From a virus: a stretch of DNA of 21,626 bases. The notes under the pieces are model-generated. The model was not told the DNA's origin. It saw only the letters and a program-made list of their open reading frames with translations, and made no database searches. The stretch lies in the IMG/VR virus record IMGVR_UViG_3300034071_000820, positions 1 to 21,626 of that record; one strand, given 5' to 3'. Positions 15,367-21,269 of the stretch are shown here, piece by piece (the first letter of the stretch is position 1; each line of letters starts with the position of its first letter). The position numbers and the translations under genes were made by a program.

Positions 15367-15544
15367 AGAAGATACCCCACAATGGGAGCACACAGTGTGG
15401 ATTATGGCAAAAGTTAGACGCCGAACTACACATGTAGATATAGATAGAGCAGGTGATGAAGCGCTTGAAGACCCAAGCGAGTGGCATGTATTAGAGTTTG
15501 ATACAGGTATCAAACACAGTCAAGAAATTTTAAGGATTAAATAA
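15359..15544 (+). CDS. 61-aa hypothetical protein
   Basis: The ATG at 15359 has the ribosome binding site GAGGAGG six bases upstream, one of the strongest in this operon. The product starts MLEEDTPQWEHTVWIMAKVR and is polar, with acidic and basic patches and three Trp. No known domain is evident. Its stop overlaps the start of the next small gene by one base (TAATG), which indicates translational coupling. Confidence 0.72.
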   Translation: MLEEDTPQWEHTVWIMAKVRRRTTHVDIDRAGDEALEDPSEWHVLEFDTGIKHSQEILRIK

Positions 15545-15654
15545 TGGGATACGAGCCACGACTAGAAGATGACATAGCACTAGACATAGACCAAGAAGAA
15601 GTAGACGATACAGACCCAGGAGATGGACCAGACAGGATGTGGGGAGATGAATGA
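15544..15654 (+). CDS. 36-aa highly acidic microprotein
   Basis: The frame runs from the ATG coupled to the previous stop (TAATG) to a TGA at 15652. The product starts MGYEPRLEDDIALDIDQEEV and ends PDRMWGDE. About a third of the residues are Asp or Glu and there is no hydrophobic core. AAGGATT lies upstream. Such acidic microproteins can be DNA mimics or simply translational spacers; nothing here decides between these. The call depends on coupling and spacing and is tentative. Confidence 0.5.
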   Translation: MGYEPRLEDDIALDIDQEEVDDTDPGDGPDRMWGDE

Positions 15655-15742
15655 GTTCATTGCGAATGCATACCTCACACCGTTCCAGTCCTGGGCACTA
15701 CTCATATTCATTGGATATATCACATGGAGGTTTATTAGATGA
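15647..15742 (+). CDS. 31-aa single-pass membrane microprotein, possible holin-like
   Basis: The frame starts at ATG 15647, overlapping the stop of the acidic microprotein, and ends in a TGA that overlaps the ATG of the transglycosylase (ATGA at 15739-15742). The product starts MNEFIANAYLTPFQSWALL and continues with a hydrophobic run to a WRFIR end, so one membrane helix spans roughly residues 13-28. GGGGAG lies directly against the start, which is too close, so reinitiation from the upstream gene may be used. Its place immediately before a secreted lysin makes a lysis role plausible. A longer overlapping frame starting at 15651 was judged less likely. Confidence 0.55.
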   Translation: MNEFIANAYLTPFQSWALLIFIGYITWRFIR

Positions 15743-16158
15743 AGAAGTTATTAGCAGGGTTCTTAAGTTGGCTACTAGCATTATTCTCAGCACCGTTCTT
15801 TCCCAGTCACAGTTACGCAATAGCGGTAGCCACACAGATAGAAGACAACTGCGAGGACACCAGTCAATGGACACCACGAGTAGCCAAGACATATGCCAAA
15901 GCATTACTCAAAATAAAATACCCACATTGGAACAGGTCTGAATGGTCAGCACTTGCCAAACTTTGGGGTAAAGAATCTGGTTGGAAACACACAGCAGATA
16001 ACCCTGAGTCCAGTGCATATGGAATAGCACAAGTTTTAAATACTAAACCTGGAACCCCAGCCCCGCTTCAGATTGAGCGGGGGCTGGTATATATCGAGCA
16101 TCGCTACGACAAACCATCCAAGGCATGGGCACATTGGCGTGCCAAAGGGTGGTATTAA
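15739..16158 (+). CDS. Secreted lytic transglycosylase (endolysin)
   Basis: This 139-residue enzyme would cleave peptidoglycan glycan strands. Residues 1-31 are a signal peptide or signal anchor: MKKLLAG, then a hydrophobic core, and an AVA-type end. The SLT/transglycosylase-like domain follows, with LAKLWGKESGWK (probable catalytic Glu79), a SSAYGIAQ motif at about 91-98, and the RGLVYIEHRYDKPSKAWAHW...GWY ending typical of actinobacterial transglycosylases. No cell-wall-binding domain is present, so the protein is close to the minimal length for the family. The start is set by GGAGG (15726-15730) eight bases before ATG. It overlaps the membrane microprotein by four bases. With its own export signal, lysis may not need a pore-forming holin for enzyme release. 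A virion-associated wall-entry role is less likely here. Confidence 0.9.
   Translation: MKKLLAGFLSWLLALFSAPFFPSHSYAIAVATQIEDNCEDTSQWTPRVAKTYAKALLKIKYPHWNRSEWSALAKLWGKESGWKHTADNPESSAYGIAQVLNTKPGTPAPLQIERGLVYIEHRYDKPSKAWAHWRAKGWY
16057..16087 (+). other. GC-rich hairpin inside the transglycosylase gene
   Basis: CCAGCCCCGC (16057-16066) and GCGGGGGCTGG (16077-16087) form about ten base pairs with one bulged G and a 10-base loop. It lies in the last quarter of the transglycosylase reading frame, about 70 bases before the stop. It is unusually GC-rich for this genome and resembles the intercistronic hairpins elsewhere in the operon. Confidence 0.5.
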
Positions 16159-16161
16159 AAT

Positions 16162-16299
16162 TCTACGAGAGATGCAGGCCTAGCCAGCGTAATCGTAGAT
16201 AAAGAATGTATTGGTATGCACAGTCAATCAGCAGGGAAACTTGAAATGATGTTGTGAGCGGTCGCCACTTACCATACCATAGTGGATACCAATACATTT
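16162..16299 (+). ncRNA. Second structured RNA candidate between lysin and the 142-aa gene
   Basis: The 174-base gap after the transglycosylase holds two clear helices. One is a 7-bp hairpin TCTACGA/TCGTAGA (16162-16168 with 16193-16199). The other is a perfect 13-bp stem, AATGTATTGGTAT (16205-16217) with ATACCAATACATT (16286-16298), separated by 68 bases. Inside the latter are a 5-bp hairpin CCACT/AGTGG (16265-16269 with 16281-16285) that abuts the outer stem, and smaller possible pairs. GGTATG (16213-16218) can also pair with CATACC (16273-16278), giving an alternative fold. No reading frame of note fills the gap. It could be a small regulatory RNA or a 5' leader of the next gene; no known class is recognised. 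Confidence 0.5.
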
Positions 16300-16332
16300 C
16301 TTAAACAAACAACCAACAAACAAAGGAGATAT

Positions 16333-16761
16333 ATGGCAAGAGGAAATGGCAGGACAATTAATGTAAAGATACCTACGCAAAAGGTAATCAAAGCATTAGA
16401 AAATAAACTCGAAGTAATCAAGACTGAGTATAAAATGCAAGATGAACTTGAGGCTAAGTATCAAGAATCTATGGACAAATGGAGAAAAGAAGTTATAAAA
16501 TTTGCCATGGATAATGTAGCAAAGGCTGAAAATCTACGCACTAACTATCGTGGTTGGGCAGGAACACTTAATGTTGACTTTGATTTAAGCGTCAAAGAGT
16601 CAGAGTTTCCTAAAGAACCTGAGCGTACATATGAAGTAATACATCATCATACATACAAAGATACGGTTGATGAGATTGAGAATGCACTTCGTATTCTTAA
16701 ACTTACTGATGAAGAGGTGGTGTCAACATCTACCTACAATTCAATAGCCCAGTATCTATAG
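16333..16761 (+). CDS. Hypothetical coiled-coil-rich protein, 142 aa
   Basis: The start is the ATG at 16333, right after AAAGGAGATAT, rather than an in-frame GTG at 16282, which lies inside the RNA structure described above. The first 70 residues are charged and helical (KVIKALENKLEVIKTEYKMQ, followed by a Glu/Lys-rich stretch) and could form a coiled coil. A beta-like GWAGTLNVDFDLSV and a His-rich VIHHHTYKDT segment follow. No family is recognised. The gene sits between the second RNA candidate and a GC hairpin that precedes the DUF4192-like gene. Confidence 0.82.
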   Translation: MARGNGRTINVKIPTQKVIKALENKLEVIKTEYKMQDELEAKYQESMDKWRKEVIKFAMDNVAKAENLRTNYRGWAGTLNVDFDLSVKESEFPKEPERTYEVIHHHTYKDTVDEIENALRILKLTDEEVVSTSTYNSIAQYL

Positions 16762-16767
16762 CAAAAC

Positions 16768-16796
16768 GGGCGTCCGCCAACAGGGGCGAGACGCCC
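16768..16796 (+). promoter_or_regulatory. Intercistronic hairpin before the DUF4192-like gene
   Basis: GGGCGTC (16768-16774) pairs with GACGCCC (16790-16796), and inside it CGCC (16775-16778) pairs with GGCG (16785-16788) across a bulged A. There is no T tract; AAAGGAGAT follows eight bases downstream. It is another example of the hairpin plus Shine-Dalgarno module. Confidence 0.58.
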
Positions 16797-16814
16797 TCAA
16801 ACAAAGGAGATAAA

Positions 16815-17366
16815 GTGATAGACAGCAACGTAATGGATACGCTTCGTGAAGAAGTAAAGTCCGAGTTGATTAATCAAGAAGGTAAATACAATCCCAATGA
16901 CCGTGATGTAAATGTCCGTATCGTTGAGAATATACGCAAAGCAATTAATGATTTAGCAGATGGAGTTATACCATCAGCCGAACATATAGCAGAGGTAGCC
17001 ATTGCTACCAATGAGAACCTACAAATCCGTGATTTTCTAATGGGTGTTCAATTAGAAACATCAATAGATTATGTTGGTGAATACTTAGAATTACTTGGTA
17101 ATGTTATTGTTAAACAAACAGCAATCCCATTAGCCACAGTATTTTGTGGGTATCTATATCAAATAGAAGAAAAGGATTATGCAATTAAATTTCTTAATGA
17201 AGTTTTAGAAATTAATCCTGACTATTCACTTGCTAAATTATTATACAGAGTATTCATTGCTCAATGGCCAGCAGGTGAGTTCAAGAAAATGGCTGAACAA
17301 TTACATCAATCAGTGTTAGATAACATCTATTCAATTAATGGCGAAGTTGTAACTAATGACAACTGA
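16815..17366 (+). CDS. DUF4192-like protein
   Basis: This 183-residue protein starts at GTG after AAAGGAGATAAA. The order of recognisable segments matches the second half of actinobacterial DUF4192 proteins. First come an acidic helical N-terminus and NLQIRDFLMG, where the family has R-D-x-x-L. A helical PLATVFCGYLYQIEEKDYAI and EVLEINPDYSLAKLLYRVF follow, where the family has a W..G...A...A/L...P.Y.lA.ll pattern. The function of DUF4192 is unknown to me. The last 11 bases overlap the DUF932 gene, so the two are probably made together. The similarity is from memory of the family pattern and is moderate. Confidence 0.75.
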   Translation: MIDSNVMDTLREEVKSELINQEGKYNPNDRDVNVRIVENIRKAINDLADGVIPSAEHIAEVAIATNENLQIRDFLMGVQLETSIDYVGEYLELLGNVIVKQTAIPLATVFCGYLYQIEEKDYAIKFLNEVLEINPDYSLAKLLYRVFIAQWPAGEFKKMAEQLHQSVLDNIYSINGEVVTNDN

Positions 17367-18342
17367 TACATTAATACACGGGCAAGCCCGTAAAGCAGCA
17401 TGGCATAAGGCAGGTGTAGCAGTCGAAGCAACATCAGCCAGTGAAGTAGCCAGTCAGGCAGGATTAGACTGGACAGTTTCATTACATGATATCGAGGCAA
17501 TGTATGTAATACCAGAAACTGAATTAGGTAATCGCATACCAATCACTAACAAGAAAGCAGTTATTAAAACAACACCGTTTGGTGAAACATCAGCCATTGG
17601 TGTAGTTGGTAACCGTTATAAAGTATTTCAAAATGCTGAAATCTTTGGTGCACTAGATAACTTAATTGACTCTGGTGGTATGAGATATGCAGCAGCAGGT
17701 GAGTATGATGGTGGTGGTAAGGTTTGGATGTTAATGGAAACTCCAATGGAGATGACTATTGCAGATGACCCACACGCAGCATTCTTGCTAGCACGAACTA
17801 GCCATGATGGTAGTAGTTCAGTAATCATCAAGCCAATCATTGAGCGATTGTTTTGTATGAATCAAATCAATAAAATATACAAAGGTAAGAACAAGTATAC
17901 TTATCAGTTAAGCCATACAACTAACGCTCAGTTATCTGTATCAGAGATTAGTAATATCATTCAACTAAGTTATGATATGGCTAATGACTATACAGCACTA
18001 GCAGATTTATTACTAAATAAAGAGGCTAGCCACGAACATGCCAAAAATTATTTCAAGCGTGTGTTTCCATTACCAACAAAAGTAGAATCAGTTCCTTACG
18101 ATATGTTATCGTTGGGTGAAAAGAAACAATTCACACGTGCAACTCAGGCTAGAGAAACAGCATTCAATATTTATGCTGCTTCTCCTACGCAGGAGAACAT
18201 ACGTAACACAGAGTTTGGTATGTGGCAAGCAGTCATAGAGTGGGCTGACTACAATGCAAAGGGTAAGAACCTAGCACTGCGTGCCATCTCAGGTACTAGT
18301 GACAACATTAAAACTCGAGCACTTGAATTACTAGGTGTATAA
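17356..18342 (+). CDS. DUF932 family protein
   Basis: This 328-residue protein has the hallmarks of the DUF932 (phage/plasmid-like, TIGR03299) family. These are an N-terminal A-W-H-K-A-G motif, VVGNRYKVFQNAEIFGALDN (the family's V..rY...qn.e.f......), a GGKVWMLMETP segment, and RLFCMNQINK, where the family has R..C.N....... It ends with ISGTSDNIKTRALELLGV. The molecular function is unproven. The family is widespread in phages and plasmids, mainly beside DNA-metabolism genes. It overlaps the DUF4192-like gene by 11 bases and the next gene by one base (TAATG at 18342). The length is normal for the family and I see no break. Confidence 0.92.
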   Translation: MTTDTLIHGQARKAAWHKAGVAVEATSASEVASQAGLDWTVSLHDIEAMYVIPETELGNRIPITNKKAVIKTTPFGETSAIGVVGNRYKVFQNAEIFGALDNLIDSGGMRYAAAGEYDGGGKVWMLMETPMEMTIADDPHAAFLLARTSHDGSSSVIIKPIIERLFCMNQINKIYKGKNKYTYQLSHTTNAQLSVSEISNIIQLSYDMANDYTALADLLLNKEASHEHAKNYFKRVFPLPTKVESVPYDMLSLGEKKQFTRATQARETAFNIYAASPTQENIRNTEFGMWQAVIEWADYNAKGKNLALRAISGTSDNIKTRALELLGV

Positions 18343-18635
18343 TGGAACACCCTTATTTAAATTGTCTTAAGTGTTCTTGCTTGCCATGCAGGCAAGACAG
18401 AGTAAAACTATGGGTAGGTAAACTACTTGATGCTGGTATCCCCGCTGATAATATTATGATGGAGATTAACCAGTATGGTGGTAAAGTAATTATCTATTCA
18501 GGCAATGAAGATAAGAATTGCCATTGGTCGCACAAACAAAGATGGTGTTATCAGTTTAATGATAAGTCATTTGATTGGGCAATGACATGGTGGTATGCTC
18601 ATACAACAAAACAACTACAAAAGGAGATAGCATGA
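18342..18635 (+). CDS. Hypothetical protein with N-terminal Cys cluster, 97 aa
   Basis: The ATG overlaps the stop of the DUF932 gene (TAATG) and the stop overlaps the next ATG (ATGA at 18632-18635), so it is coupled on both sides. The first 16 residues hold four Cys in CLKCSCLPC, which could bind a metal. The C-terminal half is Trp-rich (seven Trp from residue 57 on) and ends in a basic helix. No family is recognised. Codon use and layout match the neighbouring genes. Confidence 0.8.
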   Translation: MEHPYLNCLKCSCLPCRQDRVKLWVGKLLDAGIPADNIMMEINQYGGKVIIYSGNEDKNCHWSHKQRWCYQFNDKSFDWAMTWWYAHTTKQLQKEIA

Positions 18636-19084
18636 CAATGTATTATAGTGAAGTAGATGGAACTGAACCAACAGTGTCCATATCAGTAAAGGATGCTAGA
18701 TATACCCTTACCAGTGAATCACTTGTTAAATTAATAGAAGAAAAAGACGCCCTCAAACTAGAACTATCACAGGTTGAACGCAAGTTTAAGAGTGCTAGGT
18801 TTGATGTAAGAGAGTTCTTTCAGGCTAGATACGAAACAGATAGTGATGAGATTGTAGCCAATCTAGATGATGTTAATAGCCTACTTGTTAGCATAGGTAG
18901 TGAAGAATTAACTAAGTCCTGGTCGGCAACAGTTATTATTACAGCCACAATTACAGGCATAGAAGCAGCCAATAAAGAAGCCGCAGAAGATATCATTCAA
19001 GATAGTATTGAGGTTAACTTCAATTCAGATGGCGATGTATGGGTGGATGATATATCTGTAGATTCAGTATATCCCGAAGCATAG
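18632..19084 (+). CDS. Hypothetical acidic protein, 150 aa
   Basis: I start this gene at ATG 18632, seven bases or less after AAGGAGATAGC, rather than at an in-frame ATG at 18575 that lies inside the previous gene and lacks a ribosome binding site. The product begins MTMYYSEVDGTEPTVSISV. Residues 30-60 form a helix (LVKLIEEKDALKLELSQVER). The second half is beta-rich, with ATVIITATITGIEAANKEAA and a very acidic end (SDGDVWVDDISVDSVYPEA). No family is known to me. A perfect palindrome overlaps the stop codon. Confidence 0.8.
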   Translation: MTMYYSEVDGTEPTVSISVKDARYTLTSESLVKLIEEKDALKLELSQVERKFKSARFDVREFFQARYETDSDEIVANLDDVNSLLVSIGSEELTKSWSATVIITATITGIEAANKEAAEDIIQDSIEVNFNSDGDVWVDDISVDSVYPEA

Positions 19085-19098
19085 TATATGATATACTA
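19082..19098. promoter_or_regulatory. 17-base perfect palindrome, possible operator
   Basis: TAGTATAT-G-ATATACTA is perfectly symmetrical over 8+1+8 bases and begins with the TAG stop codon of the preceding gene. Its symmetry suits a dimeric repressor site, and the TATACT it contains could be a -10 element. No good -35 sits at the right distance. With only one copy seen, function is uncertain. Confidence 0.35.
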
Positions 19099-19103
19099 AT
19101 CTT

Positions 19104-19160
19104 GAGCAGCCCTGGTTTTGGCTATCTCCTTTCCCAGGGCTGTCTCATAAATAAAGGAGA
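19104..19160 (+). promoter_or_regulatory. Hairpin with an anti-Shine-Dalgarno loop before the RecB-like gene
   Basis: A 12-bp stem, GAGCAGCCCTGG (19104-19115) with CCAGGGCTG-T-CTC (19134-19146), carries an 18-base loop. That loop contains ATCTCCTTT (19124-19132), the exact complement of the operon's usual Shine-Dalgarno AAAGGAGAT. The downstream gene's own site AAAGGAGA (19153-19160) can pair perfectly with eight of these loop bases, making an H-type pseudoknot that would block ribosome binding. Repression is inferred from this complementarity. Confidence 0.55.
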
Positions 19161-19163
19161 ACA

Positions 19164-19928
19164 ATGGCGCAAGAAATAGATAGAGATAGATATGGTAGAC
19201 CATTAATAGTTCCACCAAATGGTGGTAAGCCAGTGGCCTATACACGAGCAACAACAATTGCTAATTCATTAGATGATGCATCAGCATTAACCGCATGGAA
19301 AATGCGGATGGCAGCCATCGGATTAACAACACGACCAGATATATTATTATCAATAACAGCAGCACAAGATGATAAGTTAGCAATTAATTCTTTAATTGAA
19401 GATGCTATGCAAGTAGCGGGTGCAAACAAAGCAGCCAACATTGGTACAGCAATCCATTCATTTGCTGAACAGTTAGATTTGGGACATGACTTAGGCGTGG
19501 TACCATCAGAGTGGATGCCAGATATAAAAGCCTATGAACAAGCAACTAAGATTCTTAACAAGCGGTTCATTGAACAGTTTAGTGTGCTAGATAAATATAA
19601 AATTGCTGGCACACCAGACAGGCTTGTTGAGTATAACGGTGAGTTATTTATTGCAGATATTAAAACTGGTCGCATAGACCATCCAAGTAATATTGCAATA
19701 CAGTTGGCTATCTATGCCAACGGCTTGCCGTATGATACCGCTACGGCAACCCGTGGCACATGGGGAGAGGTAAACAAAGACAAGGCAATCATTATTCATT
19801 TACCCGCAGGAACTGGCACGTGCAAGTTAGTGTGGATAGATATTAAAGAAGGCTGGAAGGGTTTACAATTAGCCATGAAAGCAAGAAAGTGGCGAGACCA
19901 GAAGGGTTTAACCACTACATTTGAATAG
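19164..19928 (+). CDS. RecB/Cas4-like PD-(D/E)XK exonuclease
   Basis: This 254-residue protein has the motif order of the RecB/Cas4 nuclease family. NIGTAIHSFAEQ (93-103) carries His98 and Glu102. IAGTPDRLVEY (147-157) has Asp152, FIADIKTGR (162-170) has the catalytic Asp165-x-Lys167, and the family's Q-x-x-x-Y box is IQLAIYA (179-185). The four-Cys iron-sulfur cluster of Cas4 is absent, so it is more like the compact phage exonucleases. It probably processes DNA ends in replication, recombination or host DNA breakdown. The ribosome binding site AAAGGAGAACA can be masked by the upstream hairpin loop. It is followed closely by a companion gene, an ATPase and an Hjc-like nuclease. Confidence 0.9.
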   Translation: MAQEIDRDRYGRPLIVPPNGGKPVAYTRATTIANSLDDASALTAWKMRMAAIGLTTRPDILLSITAAQDDKLAINSLIEDAMQVAGANKAANIGTAIHSFAEQLDLGHDLGVVPSEWMPDIKAYEQATKILNKRFIEQFSVLDKYKIAGTPDRLVEYNGELFIADIKTGRIDHPSNIAIQLAIYANGLPYDTATATRGTWGEVNKDKAIIIHLPAGTGTCKLVWIDIKEGWKGLQLAMKARKWRDQKGLTTTFE

Positions 19929-19935
19929 GAGAAAA

Positions 19936-20388
19936 ATGAGTAGCACTGAAGCACCAATCAGTATCAATCTCAAAACAGCAGGAGGCACACAGATAACTCT
20001 GCGTGCAGAAACAGCAGACCAATTTGCTGACATGATTGCACAAGGTATACATATTATTACCGATGCAGTTACTGAAGTAGAACTAGCAGTCAAGGGGACA
20101 TCGACAAATAAGCCGATGTCAGTAGCAGACATTGCCTCTAGTTTTAATGCAAACATAACACCTAATGAATCAGGTGGAGAGCAAACAGTAGAAGATAAAT
20201 GGGGAAACACTTGGGTATATAACAAACCTGGCGCACCGTCATGCGAAAGAGGAGTTATGGTTCTTAAGTATGGCAAAGCACAGGCAACTGGCAAACCATA
20301 CAAAGCGTTTTACGACCCAGCAGCAGCACCTAACTGGTCAGGGCCTAAAATCCCTGCAGAACTACGCACTAAACCAATCTTTGCTTAG
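19936..20388 (+). CDS. Hypothetical DNA-metabolism companion protein, 150 aa
   Basis: I take ATG 19936, five bases after AGGAG in AATAGGAGAAAA, rather than a TTG at 19921 that precedes this site. The N-terminal 60 residues are beta/helix mixed (SISINLKTAGG, QFADMIAQGIHIITDAVTEV). A linker follows, then a C-terminal part with ERGVMVLKYGKAQATGKPYK and AFYDPAAAPNWSGPKI. That end resembles a small C-terminal ribbon found in phage proteins encoded beside RecB-like nucleases, in which a C.HG...C...C pattern binds zinc. Here only one Cys remains, so the metal site appears lost. Single-stranded DNA binding is a guess from the neighbourhood. It begins eight bases after the nuclease stop. Confidence 0.8.
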   Translation: MSSTEAPISINLKTAGGTQITLRAETADQFADMIAQGIHIITDAVTEVELAVKGTSTNKPMSVADIASSFNANITPNESGGEQTVEDKWGNTWVYNKPGAPSCERGVMVLKYGKAQATGKPYKAFYDPAAAPNWSGPKIPAELRTKPIFA

Positions 20389-20398
20389 TGCTTAACAG

Positions 20399-20435
20399 TA
20401 AACGGGGGCTGAGTCGTGGTGCCAGCCCCCGTTTA
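20399..20435 (+). terminator. 13-bp hairpin, possible weak terminator or intercistronic element
   Basis: TAAACGGGGGCTG (20399-20411) pairs perfectly with CAGCCCCCGTTTA (20423-20435) over 13 bases with an 11-base loop. TATATTAAAGGAG follows at once, so the T content after the stem is low and the next gene's Shine-Dalgarno is very close. It may give partial termination or act like the other intercistronic hairpins. Confidence 0.5.
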
Positions 20436-20450
20436 TATTAAAGGAGAGTA

Positions 20451-21269
20451 ATGAAAACATTAATTAGAAGTGTTAACAATACGAATGTAGGTGGCGAACC
20501 GTTACCTGCTGTCTTTAAAGTATTTGAAAATGCTGGAATTATATTACGAAGAGCAGAGGTAACAGTTATTGCAGGCACCCCAGGTGCAGGCAAGTCATCA
20601 ATTGCACTAGCAATTGCAGCCAAAACTAAATTACCAACGCTTTACTTTAGCGCAGATACTAATGCACATACAATGGCAATGAGATTGATTGCTATGACAG
20701 GTAATATCAGTCAGCAACAGGCTGAACAATTAATCAAACGTCAGCCAGAGAAAGCAAAAGAAGTATTAGCCAATGGTAATCACTTGTTTTGGTGCTTTGA
20801 ATCAAGCCCAACACTAAAAGATTTAGATGAAGAAGTATCAGCATTTGAAACCATTTGGGGTAAAAGTCCAGCACTTATAGTTGTAGATAACTTAATGGAC
20901 ATAGCAATGGATGGACACGATGAGTTTGGTGGTATGCGTGCAGCAATGAAAGAACTCAAGTATCTAGCCAGAGATACAAACGCAGCACTACTTGTATTGC
21001 ACCATACTAAAGAAGGATATGAAGGTAGTCCATGTCAGCCAAGGTCATCTATCCAAGGATTGGTTAATCAAATACCAGCAATGGTATTAACTATTGGTCA
21101 GATGAAACAAGCAGATATGAATTATTTATGTGTGGCTGCAGTTAAAAATCGTTATGGCAAAGCAGACCAGACAGGTAACAACTATGTTACCCTTGCATTT
21201 AATCCAGAATCTATGTATTTAGATGATGTTATGATTCGTTATATGCCACAACAACAGGAGTTTGAGTGA
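20451..21269 (+). CDS. RecA-fold ATPase related to DnaB C-terminal domain
   Basis: This 272-residue protein has a Walker A motif AGTPGAGKSS (41-50), a Walker B ALIVVDN (141-147) and a sensor-type AALLVLHHTKEG (178-189) with His184/His185. A later VKNRYGKAD segment resembles the conserved K-N-R-x-G of DnaB and related hexameric helicases. An N-terminal DnaG-interacting domain is missing, since the Walker A already begins at residue 41, so it is about half the length of DnaB. It is probably a phage replicative helicase or a recombinase-like ATPase (AAA_25/RecA superfamily). It sits between the RecB-like nuclease module and an Hjc-like nuclease, with which it overlaps by four bases. The ribosome binding site AAAGGAGAGTA is strong. 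Confidence 0.9.
   Translation: MKTLIRSVNNTNVGGEPLPAVFKVFENAGIILRRAEVTVIAGTPGAGKSSIALAIAAKTKLPTLYFSADTNAHTMAMRLIAMTGNISQQQAEQLIKRQPEKAKEVLANGNHLFWCFESSPTLKDLDEEVSAFETIWGKSPALIVVDNLMDIAMDGHDEFGGMRAAMKELKYLARDTNAALLVLHHTKEGYEGSPCQPRSSIQGLVNQIPAMVLTIGQMKQADMNYLCVAAVKNRYGKADQTGNNYVTLAFNPESMYLDDVMIRYMPQQQEFE

Noticed and set aside
15651-15941. A 96-codon plus-strand frame starting at ATG 15651
   Set aside because: It runs through the transglycosylase gene in another frame, has a Ser/His/Arg-rich composition unlike a folded protein, and conflicts with the 31-codon frame that is neatly coupled (ATGA) to the transglycosylase start.
16162-16299. A hammerhead or other self-cleaving ribozyme in the gap after the lysin
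   Set aside because: No CTGATGA...GAAA core or other ribozyme core that I recognise is present in either strand.
19908-20303. A 131-codon minus-strand frame opposite the 150-aa companion gene
   Set aside because: It is antisense to a gene with a clear ribosome binding site, and its start and composition give no independent support.
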